Shown: positions 8,026-16,108, numbered from the stretch's first letter. The stretch is DNA of 25,306 nt from DAOUAJ01 sp034433615 (GCA_034433615.1 DAOUAJ010000202.1:1-25306); one strand, 5' to 3'. The notes: a model not told the origin generated them from the letters alone. Numbers and translations: made by a program.

Positions 8026-8940
8026 TCAGGCCAGGAACGCCTCGACTTCAGCTCGTGTGGGCATAGCTGGCAGCGTCCCCACCCGGGTGACGGCCAGCGC
8101 GCCGGCCGCGTTAGCAAAGCGGACCGCCTCAGGCAGCGGCTTCCCCTCTGCCAGTGCGACCACCAATGCCGCGCTGAAAGCGTCCCCCGCGCCGGTGGTG
8201 TCCACCACCTTCACCCGAAAGCTGGGCACGTGTCGGGTGCCCTCTCGTGTCACCAGCAGCGCGCCGGCGGCCCCGCGCTTGAGCACCACCGCCTGCGGCC
8301 CGCTGGCCAATAGCTCGCGAGCGGCGGCCTCGGCCTCGGCCGCGTCCTCCACCGGGTGCCCTACCAGCGTGGCCGCCTCCAGCGCGTTGGGCGAGATCAC
8401 CGTCGCCCGACCCCACACCTCCGGCCCAAATTGACGCGGCGGCCCCGCGTCCACAATGGCGGGCACACCGTGCGCGTGAGCCGCGTTGATAGCAGCCGCC
8501 ACGGCCGTCGGTGGCACCTCGAAGTTGACAAGCAGCGCATCGAGCCGTCCCCAGTGTGGGGCCAGCCCGGCCTCCACGTGCTCCGCTGTCAGCCGGTCGT
8601 TAGCGCCGATGATGACCAGGATGGTGTTCTCTCCCTCGTCGTCCACCATGATGATGGCCGCGCCGGTCTGCGTTTCCGGGTCAACCCCCACCGCATTGGT
8701 GTCCACACCCTCGGCGCGCAGCGCGGCCAGCTCCTCACGGCCAAAGGAATCGTCTCCCACCCGCCCGACCAGGACGGAATGAGCGCCCAGGCGGGCGGCG
8801 GCGACGGCTGCGTTGGCCCCTTTGCCCCCCGGGCCGATGTGCAAACGACGGGCCAGGATATTCTCGCCGCGCGCGGGCAGACGCGGCGTCAGCACAGCCA
8901 GATCGGTGATGATACTGCCGACAACAGCGATGGTGGGCAT
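8026..8940 (-). CDS. rbsK: Ribokinase-like PfkB-family carbohydrate kinase
   Basis: The 304-residue protein carries both PfkB signatures. The N-terminal one contains GPGGKGANAAVAAARLG, where GGKGAN is the sugar-binding motif typical of ribokinases. The C-terminal one, DTTGAGDAFSA at about residues 247-257, holds the anion hole and catalytic Asp. A segment GVPAIVDAGPPR also matches ribokinases. The likely reaction is ATP-dependent phosphorylation of ribose or a related sugar in the cytoplasm. The start has a strong GAGGAGG site. It stands alone, with no ribose transporter or LacI regulator in the window, so the substrate assignment rests on sequence motifs only. Confidence 0.85.
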   Translation of the reverse strand: MPTIAVVGSIITDLAVLTPRLPARGENILARRLHIGPGGKGANAAVAAARLGAHSVLVGRVGDDSFGREELAALRAEGVDTNAVGVDPETQTGAAIIMVDDEGENTILVIIGANDRLTAEHVEAGLAPHWGRLDALLVNFEVPPTAVAAAINAAHAHGVPAIVDAGPPRQFGPEVWGRATVISPNALEAATLVGHPVEDAAEAEAAARELLASGPQAVVLKRGAAGALLVTREGTRHVPSFRVKVVDTTGAGDAFSAALVVALAEGKPLPEAVRFANAAGALAVTRVGTLPAMPTRAEVEAFLA

Positions 8941-9018
8941 AGTTTCCTCCTCAATCAGAGTACCCCCATTTTACCGCAATTCACCCCTTTTTAGAAGTGA
9001 GTTCTCTCGTCTCCCACA

Positions 9019-9099
9019 ACATTACAACGAATCGAGAAACTCACGAATTTCGCTGGCCCATACGGGCCACAAGCTTCACGCGGCCATTCGTTGTAGTGT
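9019..9099. repeat. Approximately 80 bp hairpin element
   Basis: The arms 9019-9032 and 9086-9099 are complementary over 14 positions with a single T-G wobble. The interior holds a second perfect hairpin, TGGCCC (9054-9059), loop ATAC, GGGCCA (9064-9069). The whole could fold as an RNA or as cruciform DNA. Its orientation and function are unknown. Confidence 0.55.
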
Positions 9100-9222
9100 C
9101 CCACGGCAACCACTTTCCAAGAAGTCTCAAGTTGGAATATGGGCATAACAGGATGCAGGTACAATTTGGAACAACCGGAGGTCGGTTCGAGGGGCTGGCC
9201 TTTTGCCAATTTCACTCTGCCA

Positions 9223-9251
9223 TTGCGCTCACGATGATCATCGCTTATAAT
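9223..9251 (+). promoter_or_regulatory. Candidate promoter for tdh-kbl
   Basis: TATAAT at 9246-9251 is a perfect -10 box. TTGCGC at 9223-9228 is a weak -35 separated by 17 bp. Predicted transcription starts near 9258, leaving a leader of about 65 nt before the tdh start. Confidence 0.55.
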
Positions 9252-9322
9252 ACCCGTAGCCTATCTCAGGGAAATCCTTCTCAGGCGTCAGGTGTTTTGT
9301 TGAACTGCCGAAGGGGAGCTTC

Positions 9323-10363
9323 GTGCTGGAAAAGATGCGAGCCATCGTTAAGACCCATCGCACGCCAGGGTTGGAGATGACCCAGGTGAGCATCCCGCGT
9401 CCGGGCCCTCACGATGTGCTGGTTGAGATCAAGGCCATGTCAATTTGCGGCACCGATCTGCACATCTACGCCTGGGATCCGTGGGCGCGCGAACGTATCC
9501 GCCCCCCCATTATTGTCGGTCATGAATTCTGTGGCGCCATCGTTGAGCGTGGGTCGGAGGTGACCGAGATCGAGGTGGGGGCTTACGTCTCGGCCGAGAG
9601 CCACATCACCTGTGGCCAATGTCGCCAGTGCCGCACGGGTCATCGCCACCTCTGTCAACGCACGCAGATCATCGGCGTGGATCGAGACGGTTGCTTCGCC
9701 GAGTACGTGATGCTGCCGGCGGAAAACATCTGGATCAATCCGCCAGACATGCCACCGGAACTGGCCTCGCTTCAGGAGAATTTTGGCAACGCAGTGCACA
9801 CTGCACTGGCCACGGACGTGTCTGCGCGTGATGTCCTGGTCACTGGCTGCGGGCCGGTCGGGTTGATGACCATCGCCGTTGTACGAGCCGTGGGAGCCCG
9901 TACCATCTTCGCTACTGACATCAGCCCCTACCGGCTGGAGCTGGCGCGCCGCCTGGGAGCGGATCATGCGCTCAACGTAGCTGAGGTGAACGTCGTCGAG
10001 TTCATCAAATCGCACACAGCCGGTGAAGGTGTGGACGTTCTCCTGGAGATGTCTGGCGCGGCCGCGGCCATTGACCAGGGCTTTCGAGCGCTGGCAGATG
10101 GGGGCGAAGCGGTCATGCTGGGGCTCCCCAGCGCGCCTATCCCTTTCGACTTAGCCAACCACGTGATTTTCAAGGGGGCCACAGTGTACGGCATCGTCGG
10201 GCGGCGCATCTGGGATACGTGGTACCAAATGCGCGGCCTCCTCGCGTCTGGGGCAGTGGACCTGATGCCAGTCATCACCCATCGCTACCCGATGGATCAG
10301 TTCGAGGAGGCAATCCGCATCATGCGCTCCGGCCAGAGTGGCAAGATTGTGCTGTTTCCCTAA
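9323..10363 (+). CDS. tdh: L-threonine 3-dehydrogenase
   Basis: This 346-residue zinc-dependent medium-chain dehydrogenase oxidises L-threonine to 2-amino-3-ketobutyrate with NAD. Catalytic zinc ligands are visible at Cys42 (ICGTDLH) and His67-Glu68 (GHEF). The structural zinc site has four cysteines at 97, 100, 103 and 111. The Rossmann motif GCGPVGLM is followed by an acidic residue in ATDISPYRLELARRLGA, as expected for NAD. The family assignment from sequence is confirmed by the next gene, kbl, which uses the product. The GTG at 9323 is preferred because GGGGAG lies four bases upstream; an ATG at 9335 is the alternative. A 79 bp spacer carrying an inverted heptamer repeat separates it from kbl. 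Confidence 0.93.
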   Translation: MLEKMRAIVKTHRTPGLEMTQVSIPRPGPHDVLVEIKAMSICGTDLHIYAWDPWARERIRPPIIVGHEFCGAIVERGSEVTEIEVGAYVSAESHITCGQCRQCRTGHRHLCQRTQIIGVDRDGCFAEYVMLPAENIWINPPDMPPELASLQENFGNAVHTALATDVSARDVLVTGCGPVGLMTIAVVRAVGARTIFATDISPYRLELARRLGADHALNVAEVNVVEFIKSHTAGEGVDVLLEMSGAAAAIDQGFRALADGGEAVMLGLPSAPIPFDLANHVIFKGATVYGIVGRRIWDTWYQMRGLLASGAVDLMPVITHRYPMDQFEEAIRIMRSGQSGKIVLFP

Positions 10364-10427
10364 GACGACAGACAATGGACGATAGACGACAGCCGTCCAC
10401 CGTCTGTCGTCTATCGTCTATCGTCCA
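10364..10427. repeat. Inverted 7-bp-period repeat inside the tdh-kbl operon
   Basis: The left half (10364-10392) is built of GACGACA/GACGATA-type heptamers and the right half (10393-10427) of their reverse complements (CGTCTGT, CGTCTAT). A 15-base stretch in each half is exactly complementary, ending in the left half at 10392 and starting in the right half at about 10404. The right half has one extra heptamer. It begins at the base after the tdh stop and ends 15 bp before kbl. Confidence 0.75.
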
Positions 10428-10442
10428 CAAGGGGGGTGTGCA

Positions 10443-11636
10443 ATGAGCGTTACGACACAAGACAAGCTGAGCTTTATCACAGAAGAGATGGCTCGCCTGG
10501 AACGCGAGGGGCTGTTCATCAACATTCGCGTCATGGGATCGCCCGTGGGGCCCTGGATGATCGTGGACGGCAGACGGGTGCTAAACCTGTGTACAAACAA
10601 TTATCTGGGTTTGGCCAATCATCCCAAGCTGAGAGAAGCCGCGAAGCAGGCAATTGACCGATGGGGCGTGGGGCCGGCCGCCGTGCGCTCGATTGCCGGC
10701 ACGCAAGAGCTGCACATTGAACTGGAGCGTCGGCTGGCTCAGTTCAAAGGTGTCGAAGACGCGCTCTTCGTGCAATCGGGTTTTTGCGCCAACCAGGCGG
10801 TCATCCCGGCCCTGGTGGGTAAAGAGGACGTCATCTTTTCCGATCGTCTGAACCATGCCTCGATCATAGACGGTTGTCGGCTTTCGGGGGCCAGGATCAT
10901 CGTGTACGAGCATTGCAATCCAGACGACGCCCGGCGTAAGATCGAGGAGCACCTGCCTCAATACCGGCGGGGGATGCTTATCACCGACGGCGTTTTCAGC
11001 ATGGACGGCGACATCGCGCCGTTAGACCGGCTGTATGAGATCGCCGAGGCCCACGGCGTCATCACGATGGTGGACGACGCGCACGGCGAGGGGGTGCTGG
11101 GGCGAGGCGGGCGCGGTATCGTGGACCACTTTGGCCTGCATGGGAAGTTTGATGTAGAGATCGGCACGCTGTCCAAGGCGTTCGGTGTAATAGGTGGCGT
11201 GATCGCTGGCAAGAAGCGGATCATAGACTACCTGCGCCAGAAGGCGCGGCCTTTCCTGTTCTCCAGTGCAACCACGCCTGCCGACACGGCAGCTTGCCTG
11301 GCAGCCGTGGACTCGCTGGAGGCTTCGACGGAGCTGGTAGATCGGCTTTGGGAAAATACTCGTTACTTCAAGGCAGAGATGCAACGGTTAGGTTTCGACA
11401 CCGGACGGTCGCAGACGCCGATCACGCCAGTGATGCTGGGCGAGGCTCCCCTGGCGAAGAAGTTCTCTCAGCGGTTGTTCGACGAGGGTGTGTTCGCCAT
11501 GGGCATCGGCTATCCCACGGTGCCGATGGGGGCGGCGCGCATCCGGGTGATGATGTCGGCCTCGCTCAGTCGAGAAGATCTGGATTTCGGGCTGGAGGCT
11601 TTCACCCGCGTAGGACAGGAACTCGGAGTGATTTAG
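10443..11636 (+). CDS. kbl: Glycine C-acetyltransferase (2-amino-3-ketobutyrate CoA ligase)
   Basis: The 397-residue protein is an alpha-oxoamine synthase of PLP fold type I. It cleaves 2-amino-3-ketobutyrate with CoA to glycine and acetyl-CoA, finishing the threonine breakdown begun by Tdh. Visible are the NNYLGLANHP entrance motif, the cofactor region VDDAHGEGVLG, and the Schiff-base Lys245 in IGTLSKAFG. Relatives in the same family (BioF, HemA, SPT) look similar, but the partner gene tdh directly upstream decides the assignment. The ATG at 10443 follows a GGGGGG ribosome site. The spacer to tdh has no promoter that I can see, so the two are probably one transcript. Confidence 0.93.
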   Translation: MSVTTQDKLSFITEEMARLEREGLFINIRVMGSPVGPWMIVDGRRVLNLCTNNYLGLANHPKLREAAKQAIDRWGVGPAAVRSIAGTQELHIELERRLAQFKGVEDALFVQSGFCANQAVIPALVGKEDVIFSDRLNHASIIDGCRLSGARIIVYEHCNPDDARRKIEEHLPQYRRGMLITDGVFSMDGDIAPLDRLYEIAEAHGVITMVDDAHGEGVLGRGGRGIVDHFGLHGKFDVEIGTLSKAFGVIGGVIAGKKRIIDYLRQKARPFLFSSATTPADTAACLAAVDSLEASTELVDRLWENTRYFKAEMQRLGFDTGRSQTPITPVMLGEAPLAKKFSQRLFDEGVFAMGIGYPTVPMGAARIRVMMSASLSREDLDFGLEAFTRVGQELGVI

Positions 11637-11749
11637 AGGTCGTTGGCTAAGGATAAAGGCATTCCTTGAATCCATTACACCTCACGCAACCTCCCAGGCT
11701 CTTCGGTGTTGTATGTCATGGCGATGACTGGACACACCGGAGGGCCCCT

Positions 11750-11779
11750 TGGCTTGACCATCGGTTCCCTGGCTTGACC
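11750..11779 (+). promoter_or_regulatory. Direct repeat upstream of the sigma-factor gene
   Basis: The 10-mer TGGCTTGACC occurs at 11750-11759 and again at 11770-11779, a 20-bp period close to two helical turns. The second copy is also the loop side of a CCTGGC/GCCAGG hairpin (11768-11773 with 11780-11785). A paired operator is plausible; I could not find a convincing -10 box. Confidence 0.35.
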
Positions 11780-11815
11780 GCCAGGACAGGCAGGGCAGGG
11801 ATCAGGACCCTTACT

Positions 11816-12367
11816 GTGTCACAGAACGAAAGCGAATCCCAACTGATAGAGCGCGCCAAAACGGATCCGCAAGCCTTTGGCGAACTCTATGAGCAGTACG
11901 TTGATCGTATCTACAACTATATCTATTACCGCATTGGCAACCATCACGATGCTGAGGATTTGACTGCCCGCACGTTCTTTCGGGCGTTAGATCACATGGA
12001 TCGTTACGTGGACCGTGGGGTGCCCTTTTCGGCCTGGTTGTATCGCATCGCCCATAATCTGGTGGCGAACTGGCATCGCGACCGCAGCCGGCGCAAGTTG
12101 ATCTCTCTGGACGGCCTGCTGCACCTGTCGGAACCGGGCAGTTCCCCTGAGCACGAGGTAGAACGTCGGGAGGCGCAGGAATCGTTGCGAGCGGCTATTC
12201 GGCGTCTTCCCGCCGACCGTCAACAACTCCTGATCTTGAAGTTTGGGGAACATCTGTCCAACGCCGAAATCGGGCAAATCATGGGGAAAACTGAGGGTGC
12301 TATCAAGTCGCTGTATCACCGCACGCTGATCGCATTGCGTGATGACCTGCGGACTCGTGGTTTTTGA
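11816..12367 (+). CDS. ECF-type sigma-70 family RNA polymerase sigma factor
   Basis: The 183-residue protein has only regions 2 and 4, as in extracytoplasmic-function sigma factors. Region 2 (about 15-85) includes FGELYEQYVDRIYNYIYYRIG, the DAEDLTARTFFRA segment and the -10-binding AWLYRIAHNLVANWHRD. Region 4 (about 125-180) has RLPADRQQLLILKFGEHLSNAEIGQIMG and a helix-turn-helix reading EGAIKSLYHRTLIALR. A GTG at 11816 is the likely start; a frame open from 11666 adds 50 residues with no sigma similarity. The next gene, 11 bp downstream, encodes a one-helix membrane protein likely to be its regulator. Confidence 0.88.
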   Translation: MSQNESESQLIERAKTDPQAFGELYEQYVDRIYNYIYYRIGNHHDAEDLTARTFFRALDHMDRYVDRGVPFSAWLYRIAHNLVANWHRDRSRRKLISLDGLLHLSEPGSSPEHEVERREAQESLRAAIRRLPADRQQLLILKFGEHLSNAEIGQIMGKTEGAIKSLYHRTLIALRDDLRTRGF

Positions 12368-12378
12368 GGGAGAAGGAG

Positions 12379-12777
12379 ATGCATAGATTGAAGAGCCGCC
12401 AGCTCACCGATCTTTTGAGTGCGCAGGCGGACGAATTGATCCATGGTAACTCCGATACCGCCACCCTGCTGGCCATGTATCCTGAATTGGCTGATGAAGC
12501 AGCGCCGTTGATGACGTTGGCCAACGCGCTGGCTAGCCTCTTTCAGCCTGTTCCACCGCGTCCAGCTTATCGCACCCATCTACATCAAGGTCTGGTGAAC
12601 GCAGCACAACGCAAACGAGCCCGGCAAACTGCGGCACAAGGTCAGAAACGGGAGCCGTGGCGCCCCTGGGTGCTGGGTGCTGCGGCTGTGGGCTCAGCAG
12701 TCTCTGTATTGGGCATTATTGCCTATTTGATCCACAGTCGGCATCACGGACGGATGGGGCAGGTCGCCTCACACTAA
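12379..12777 (+). CDS. Putative membrane-anchored regulator of the adjacent sigma factor
   Basis: The 132-residue protein has a cytoplasmic, helix-rich N-terminal part of about 95 residues, one membrane helix at 97-118 (WVLGAAAVGSAVSVLGIIAYLI) and a short His-rich tail (HSRHHGR). The basic segment RKRAR before the helix favours a cytoplasmic N-terminus. It lacks the HxxxCxxC motif of zinc anti-sigma factors. Position 11 bp after the sigma gene and the single membrane helix suggest an anti-sigma factor, but no sequence family is recognisable to me. The ATG at 12379 has an AGGGAGAAGGAG site immediately upstream. Confidence 0.7.
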   Translation: MHRLKSRQLTDLLSAQADELIHGNSDTATLLAMYPELADEAAPLMTLANALASLFQPVPPRPAYRTHLHQGLVNAAQRKRARQTAAQGQKREPWRPWVLGAAAVGSAVSVLGIIAYLIHSRHHGRMGQVASH

Positions 12778-12839
12778 AACCGGTTCGAGAAATCACCGAG
12801 GTGCCACGTGACGAAAGCGGGAAACTTGAGCGAGTGCTC

Positions 12840-12881
12840 AGACCTCCGAGGTCTTTGTGAATCCGGAGACCTCGGAGGTCT
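12840..12881. terminator. Perfect 15-bp hairpin, likely bidirectional terminator
   Basis: Positions 12840-12854 (AGACCTCCGAGGTCT) are the exact reverse complement of 12867-12881, with a 12-nt loop. Each arm is also nearly palindromic itself (GACCTC, one base, GAGGTC). It lies between the convergent sigma-regulator and pepA genes. It is probably a copy of a dispersed repeat serving as a terminator. Confidence 0.7.
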
Positions 12882-12948
12882 TAATTTAACGGCATTGACT
12901 GGACATTGAACCTTTACCCTTACGGGTACAAGGGCGATCGTGAGGCAC

Positions 12949-14451
12949 TTACGTACCTGCCCAATCGCGCAAGAATTGAGCCAGCAGGCGCACACCATAG
13001 CCAGTTGCACCCTTCGGCCCTAACGGCGAATCTTCATCGGTCAGCACCATGGCGGCGATGTCCAGGTGGGCCCAGGGATAGCCTGTGGTGAAGTGCTCCA
13101 AGAACTTGGCGCTGGTGCCGATGCCGTTATGTCGTCCACCGGCGTTTTTGACCTCGGCCACCTCGCTCTTGATAGCCTCTTTGTACTCGTCGTAGAGCGG
13201 CATGCGCCACAAGCGTTCGCCACTCCGTTCTGCTGCCTGCAGCAAACGTCCCGCTAACTCCTCCTGATTGGCGAACAGGCCGGCTGCCTGCTTCCCCAAG
13301 GCAACACCAATCGCCCCTGTTAACGTCGCCAGGTCCACCACCGCCTGTGGTTTGTACCGATCCGCGTATGCCAATGCGTCGGCCAGGATCAATCGTCCCT
13401 CAGCGTCGGTGCTGATGATCTCCACCGTCTTGCCCGTCATGCCGGTCAGCACGTCGCCGGGCTTGATGGCATGTCCACCCGGCAAATTTTCGGTGCAAGG
13501 GGCCAGGCCGACCACTCGCAGAGGCAGATTCAGCCGGGCAGCCACTTGCAGTGTCCCGATCACGGCCGCGGCCCCGCCCATGTCACCCTTCATGCGCCAC
13601 ATCTCGTCATCGGACTTCAGGCTAATGCCACCTGAGTCAAAGGTGATGCCCTTGCCTACCAGCACAACGGTCGGCAGGTCCGTACACTCGACGTTATGCT
13701 CCAGGACAATGAAGCGCGGTGGCTGGTAAGTCCCCGCGGCAACTCCCAGCAAAAGCCCCATGCCCAATTCACGCATTTGTGCCTCATCCAGAACGGTGCA
13801 GCGCAGCCCAACCGCCTGAGCCATTGCCAGCGCCCGTTCGGCCATGATGGTCGGCGTCATGTAATTGGCCGGCTCGTTGACCAGGTCTCGAGCAAAACCG
13901 GCCGCTTCAGCGATGACGCGCCCGCGCGCGGCGCCTCTCTCCACCGCCGGCATCTTGGCGCTGTCGAACTCCACCAGCGTGATCTGCTGAGGATCTTTAT
14001 TCTCCTCCGGCTGCGGCACATGTTTGCGGAAGCGATACAATGCCAGGAGACTCCCTTCGACCACTGCCTGCGCCGCATCGTCTGGCGTCAGCCCGCCCAC
14101 TCCGCCGCCGTGCACGATGGTGGCTATGCTCCTCACGCCCAGATCACGAGCACGCCTGGCTGCCACCGCGGCTGCCCGTCGCGCCTGCCCTGCATCGAAC
14201 TTCTCGGCCGGGCCTAGGCCCACCACCAGGACGCGCGGGGCCGACAATGCCCTCCGGGTGTACAAGACCACGCTGCTATCACGTTTGCCCCTGAAATCAC
14301 CGGTGGCGATCACCTCGCGAATCGCACCGTTCAAAGCTCTGTCCACCGCGCCGGTCGCGCCGCCCGGCTCCGTGACCCCCTCGAACAGGTTGACCACCAA
14401 GAGATCGGCCGGCTGCTCGATGATATTGCCTTGCCTGACGACAACATCCAT
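12949..14451 (-). CDS. pepA: Leucyl aminopeptidase (M17 family)
   Basis: The 500-residue protein matches cytosolic M17 aminopeptidases, hexameric enzymes with two metal ions that remove N-terminal residues from peptides. The N-terminal macro-like domain covers about 1-170. The catalytic domain shows LVGKGITFDSGGISLK (metal-binding Lys and Asp, about 262-275), MKGDMGGAAAV, and the family signature STDAEGRL at about 347-354, where most members have Asn instead of Ser at the first position. The Arg of EGRL and the first-domain Lys supply catalysis. The start is well set by GAGGGGAGG seven bases upstream. It is convergent with the sigma-factor pair and divergent from the RNA methyltransferase gene. 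Confidence 0.95.
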   Translation of the reverse strand: MDVVVRQGNIIEQPADLLVVNLFEGVTEPGGATGAVDRALNGAIREVIATGDFRGKRDSSVVLYTRRALSAPRVLVVGLGPAEKFDAGQARRAAAVAARRARDLGVRSIATIVHGGGVGGLTPDDAAQAVVEGSLLALYRFRKHVPQPEENKDPQQITLVEFDSAKMPAVERGAARGRVIAEAAGFARDLVNEPANYMTPTIMAERALAMAQAVGLRCTVLDEAQMRELGMGLLLGVAAGTYQPPRFIVLEHNVECTDLPTVVLVGKGITFDSGGISLKSDDEMWRMKGDMGGAAAVIGTLQVAARLNLPLRVVGLAPCTENLPGGHAIKPGDVLTGMTGKTVEIISTDAEGRLILADALAYADRYKPQAVVDLATLTGAIGVALGKQAAGLFANQEELAGRLLQAAERSGERLWRMPLYDEYKEAIKSEVAEVKNAGGRHNGIGTSAKFLEHFTTGYPWAHLDIAAMVLTDEDSPLGPKGATGYGVRLLAQFLRDWAGT

Positions 14452-14522
14452 GTTATCCTCCCCTCGGGTATAAAGCGCCCGCGCACGAACTGCCCAATAG
14501 CAGCCGCCTCACGGGCAACACC

Positions 14523-14528
14523 AGTATA
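14523..14528 (-). promoter_or_regulatory. Possible -10 element for pepA
   Basis: On the minus strand this reads TATACT, with only a poor -35 (TTTCCC) 17 bp further upstream. Transcription would begin about 65 nt before pepA. The assignment is weak. Confidence 0.3.
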
Positions 14529-14617
14529 CACACGAAGCCAGCATAGGGAAAGTAGGACAATCTCCCAAGCACAACAGCCATTGAGAAGTGGGCCCGTGAC
14601 GGCCTGGATTGGGCCGA

Positions 14618-15922
14618 ATGGAGATCATGGATACTATCACGCTCGATTTGACAGGGATCGCCCACGGGGGCGAGGCGATTGGTCGCCACGCGGGGAAGGT
14701 CATTTTTGTGCCCTACGCGCTGCCGGGCGAACGGGTGCGGGCGCGCCTTGTGGACGAGCGGGAACGTTGGGCACGCGCCGAGCTGGTCGAAGTGCTTTCC
14801 CCGGCCGCCGATCGGGTGGACCCGCCGTGCCCCTATTTCGGCCCGGGCCTGTGTGGTGGCTGCCAGTGGCAACACATCCGCTACGAACGGCAACTGGCCC
14901 TCAAGCGAGAGATCGTGGCCGACCAACTGCGCCGCCTGGGCCACCTGGCGAATCCTCCAGTCAAGCCGACGATCGCGGTGGGTGAACCGTTCGGCTACCG
15001 CAACCACGTCCAGCTCGCGATCAGCACCGAGGGACGTCTCGGGTTCCGTCGGGCGGACAGCCACGAGGTCATCCCCATTAACCGTTGCCTGCTCCTGCAC
15101 CCCCTCCTGGACGAACTGCACCGTGCCCTCCAACTCGGCGATGAAGAGGAACCGGCGTCCGAGATGGCCGGATGGTTGCGCCAGGTCATCCTGCGCGCGG
15201 GCGTCACCACGGGCCAACAACTGGTGATTTTTGAAACGCAAGGCGACCAGCCCCCCGGGTTGGAGGTGGACCTGCCGGTCTCGTGCGCTCTCATCACCCA
15301 CGATGGCCAGGTGCGGCCATTGATCGGTCCACCCTACACTGAGGAGGTGGTCGCCGGTCGGGTCTATCGAGTCTCTGCAGGCAGCTTTTTCCAGGTGAAC
15401 ACGCCGGGCGCCGAGGTGCTGGTGCAACTGGTGCGCGACTACCTGGAACCGCAGCCGGGGGACACCCTGCTGGATGCCTACTGCGGCGTGGGGCTATTCG
15501 GCCTGGCCCTGAGCGATCAAGTCCGCCATCTGATCGGCATCGAGGAGAACCCTCTCGCCTGTGAAGACTTCGCGTGGAACGCCCGTGACTACGCCCCCCA
15601 GTGTGTGGAGCTGCACGAAGGGCCGGTGGCGGAGGTGCTGGCCGTGTTGCCTGCCCGCGACGACAGGCCAGAGGGTCAGCAGATCAACCTGGCAGTGGTA
15701 GACCCGCCGCGATCGGGGGTGGGGGAGGAAGCTTTGCAGGAACTCGCCCGGTTAGGGCCGCGGCGGATCGCCTACGTTTCGTGCGATCCGGCGACGCTGG
15801 CCCGCGACGTCGAGTATCTCCAGGCGGGCGGGTACCGTTTGGTTGAGATGCAACCAGTGGATCTGTTCCCGCAAACCTACCACGTTGAATCGGTCAGCCT
15901 GTGGCTGCGCGACTTAAAGTAG
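14618..15922 (+). CDS. rlmD: 23S rRNA (uracil-5-)-methyltransferase RlmD/TrmA family
   Basis: The 434-residue protein has an N-terminal TRAM domain (about 1-65), a 4Fe-4S cluster site formed by Cys71, Cys79, Cys82 and Cys157, and a C-terminal SAM-dependent methyltransferase domain with LLDAYCGVGLFGLAL, the DPPRSG motif and the nucleophile Cys389 in YVSCDPATLARD. These are the hallmarks of RumA-type enzymes that make 5-methyluridine in rRNA; whether it modifies U1939, U747 or a tRNA cannot be told from sequence. ATG codons at 14618 and 14627 are both possible; GGAG sits three bases before the second. It reads divergently from pepA. Confidence 0.88.
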   Translation: MEIMDTITLDLTGIAHGGEAIGRHAGKVIFVPYALPGERVRARLVDERERWARAELVEVLSPAADRVDPPCPYFGPGLCGGCQWQHIRYERQLALKREIVADQLRRLGHLANPPVKPTIAVGEPFGYRNHVQLAISTEGRLGFRRADSHEVIPINRCLLLHPLLDELHRALQLGDEEEPASEMAGWLRQVILRAGVTTGQQLVIFETQGDQPPGLEVDLPVSCALITHDGQVRPLIGPPYTEEVVAGRVYRVSAGSFFQVNTPGAEVLVQLVRDYLEPQPGDTLLDAYCGVGLFGLALSDQVRHLIGIEENPLACEDFAWNARDYAPQCVELHEGPVAEVLAVLPARDDRPEGQQINLAVVDPPRSGVGEEALQELARLGPRRIAYVSCDPATLARDVEYLQAGGYRLVEMQPVDLFPQTYHVESVSLWLRDLK

Positions 15923-15989
15923 GGGCGATTTTTCAGGACGGCTTTCCATCCTCGTCCCCTGTTCCTCGTTACTTCTTAAGATGAAACAT

Positions 15990-16018
15990 TTGCTCGCCGA
16001 TCCTTACTATGCTATAAT
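15990..16018 (+). promoter_or_regulatory. Promoter of rpsO
   Basis: TTGCTC at 15990-15995 and a perfect TATAAT at 16013-16018 are 17 bp apart, and a TG dinucleotide at 16010-16011 adds an extended -10. Transcription would begin near 16025, giving a leader of about 84 nt before rpsO. A longer frame open from 16031 is therefore not credible. Confidence 0.8.
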
Positions 16019-16108
16019 AGACCCGCTTAGTTGGGCTGGGACATGCGCCCCGGTATTCCAGCGGTGTTCCGGCCTTATTTGATGGTTACACTTGAAAGGA
16101 GAAGCAAC

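Larger units (their letters stand above)
8941..9322. other. 382 bp divergent intergenic region
   Basis: This gap separates the divergent sugar kinase and tdh genes. It is visibly lower in GC than the genes. It holds the inverted repeat at 9019-9099, a further small hairpin (TTCCAA at 9115-9120 with TTGGAA about 11 bases later), and the tdh promoter at 9223-9251. Frames through it on both strands lack ribosome sites and recognisable products, so I see no gene. Confidence 0.6.

Noticed and set aside
9165..9200. Possible tRNA T-arm (GGTTCGA)
   Set aside because: The stem bases around the loop do not pair, and there is no acceptor or anticodon arm.
10364..10427. CRISPR-like array
   Set aside because: Units are 7 bp with no spacers, and the two halves are inverted; no cas genes are present.
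11666..11815. 50-residue N-terminal extension of the sigma factor
   Set aside because: TTG start, no similarity to sigma factors, and it covers the direct-repeat region that looks regulatory.
12912..12934. Second terminator for pepA (CCTTTACCC...GGGTACAAGG)
   Set aside because: The stem is short and imperfect and has no T-run on either side; kept out of the feature list.
16031..16108. Extended N-terminus of S15
   Set aside because: S15 is normally 89 aa and the GTG at 16109 has a strong ribosome site.
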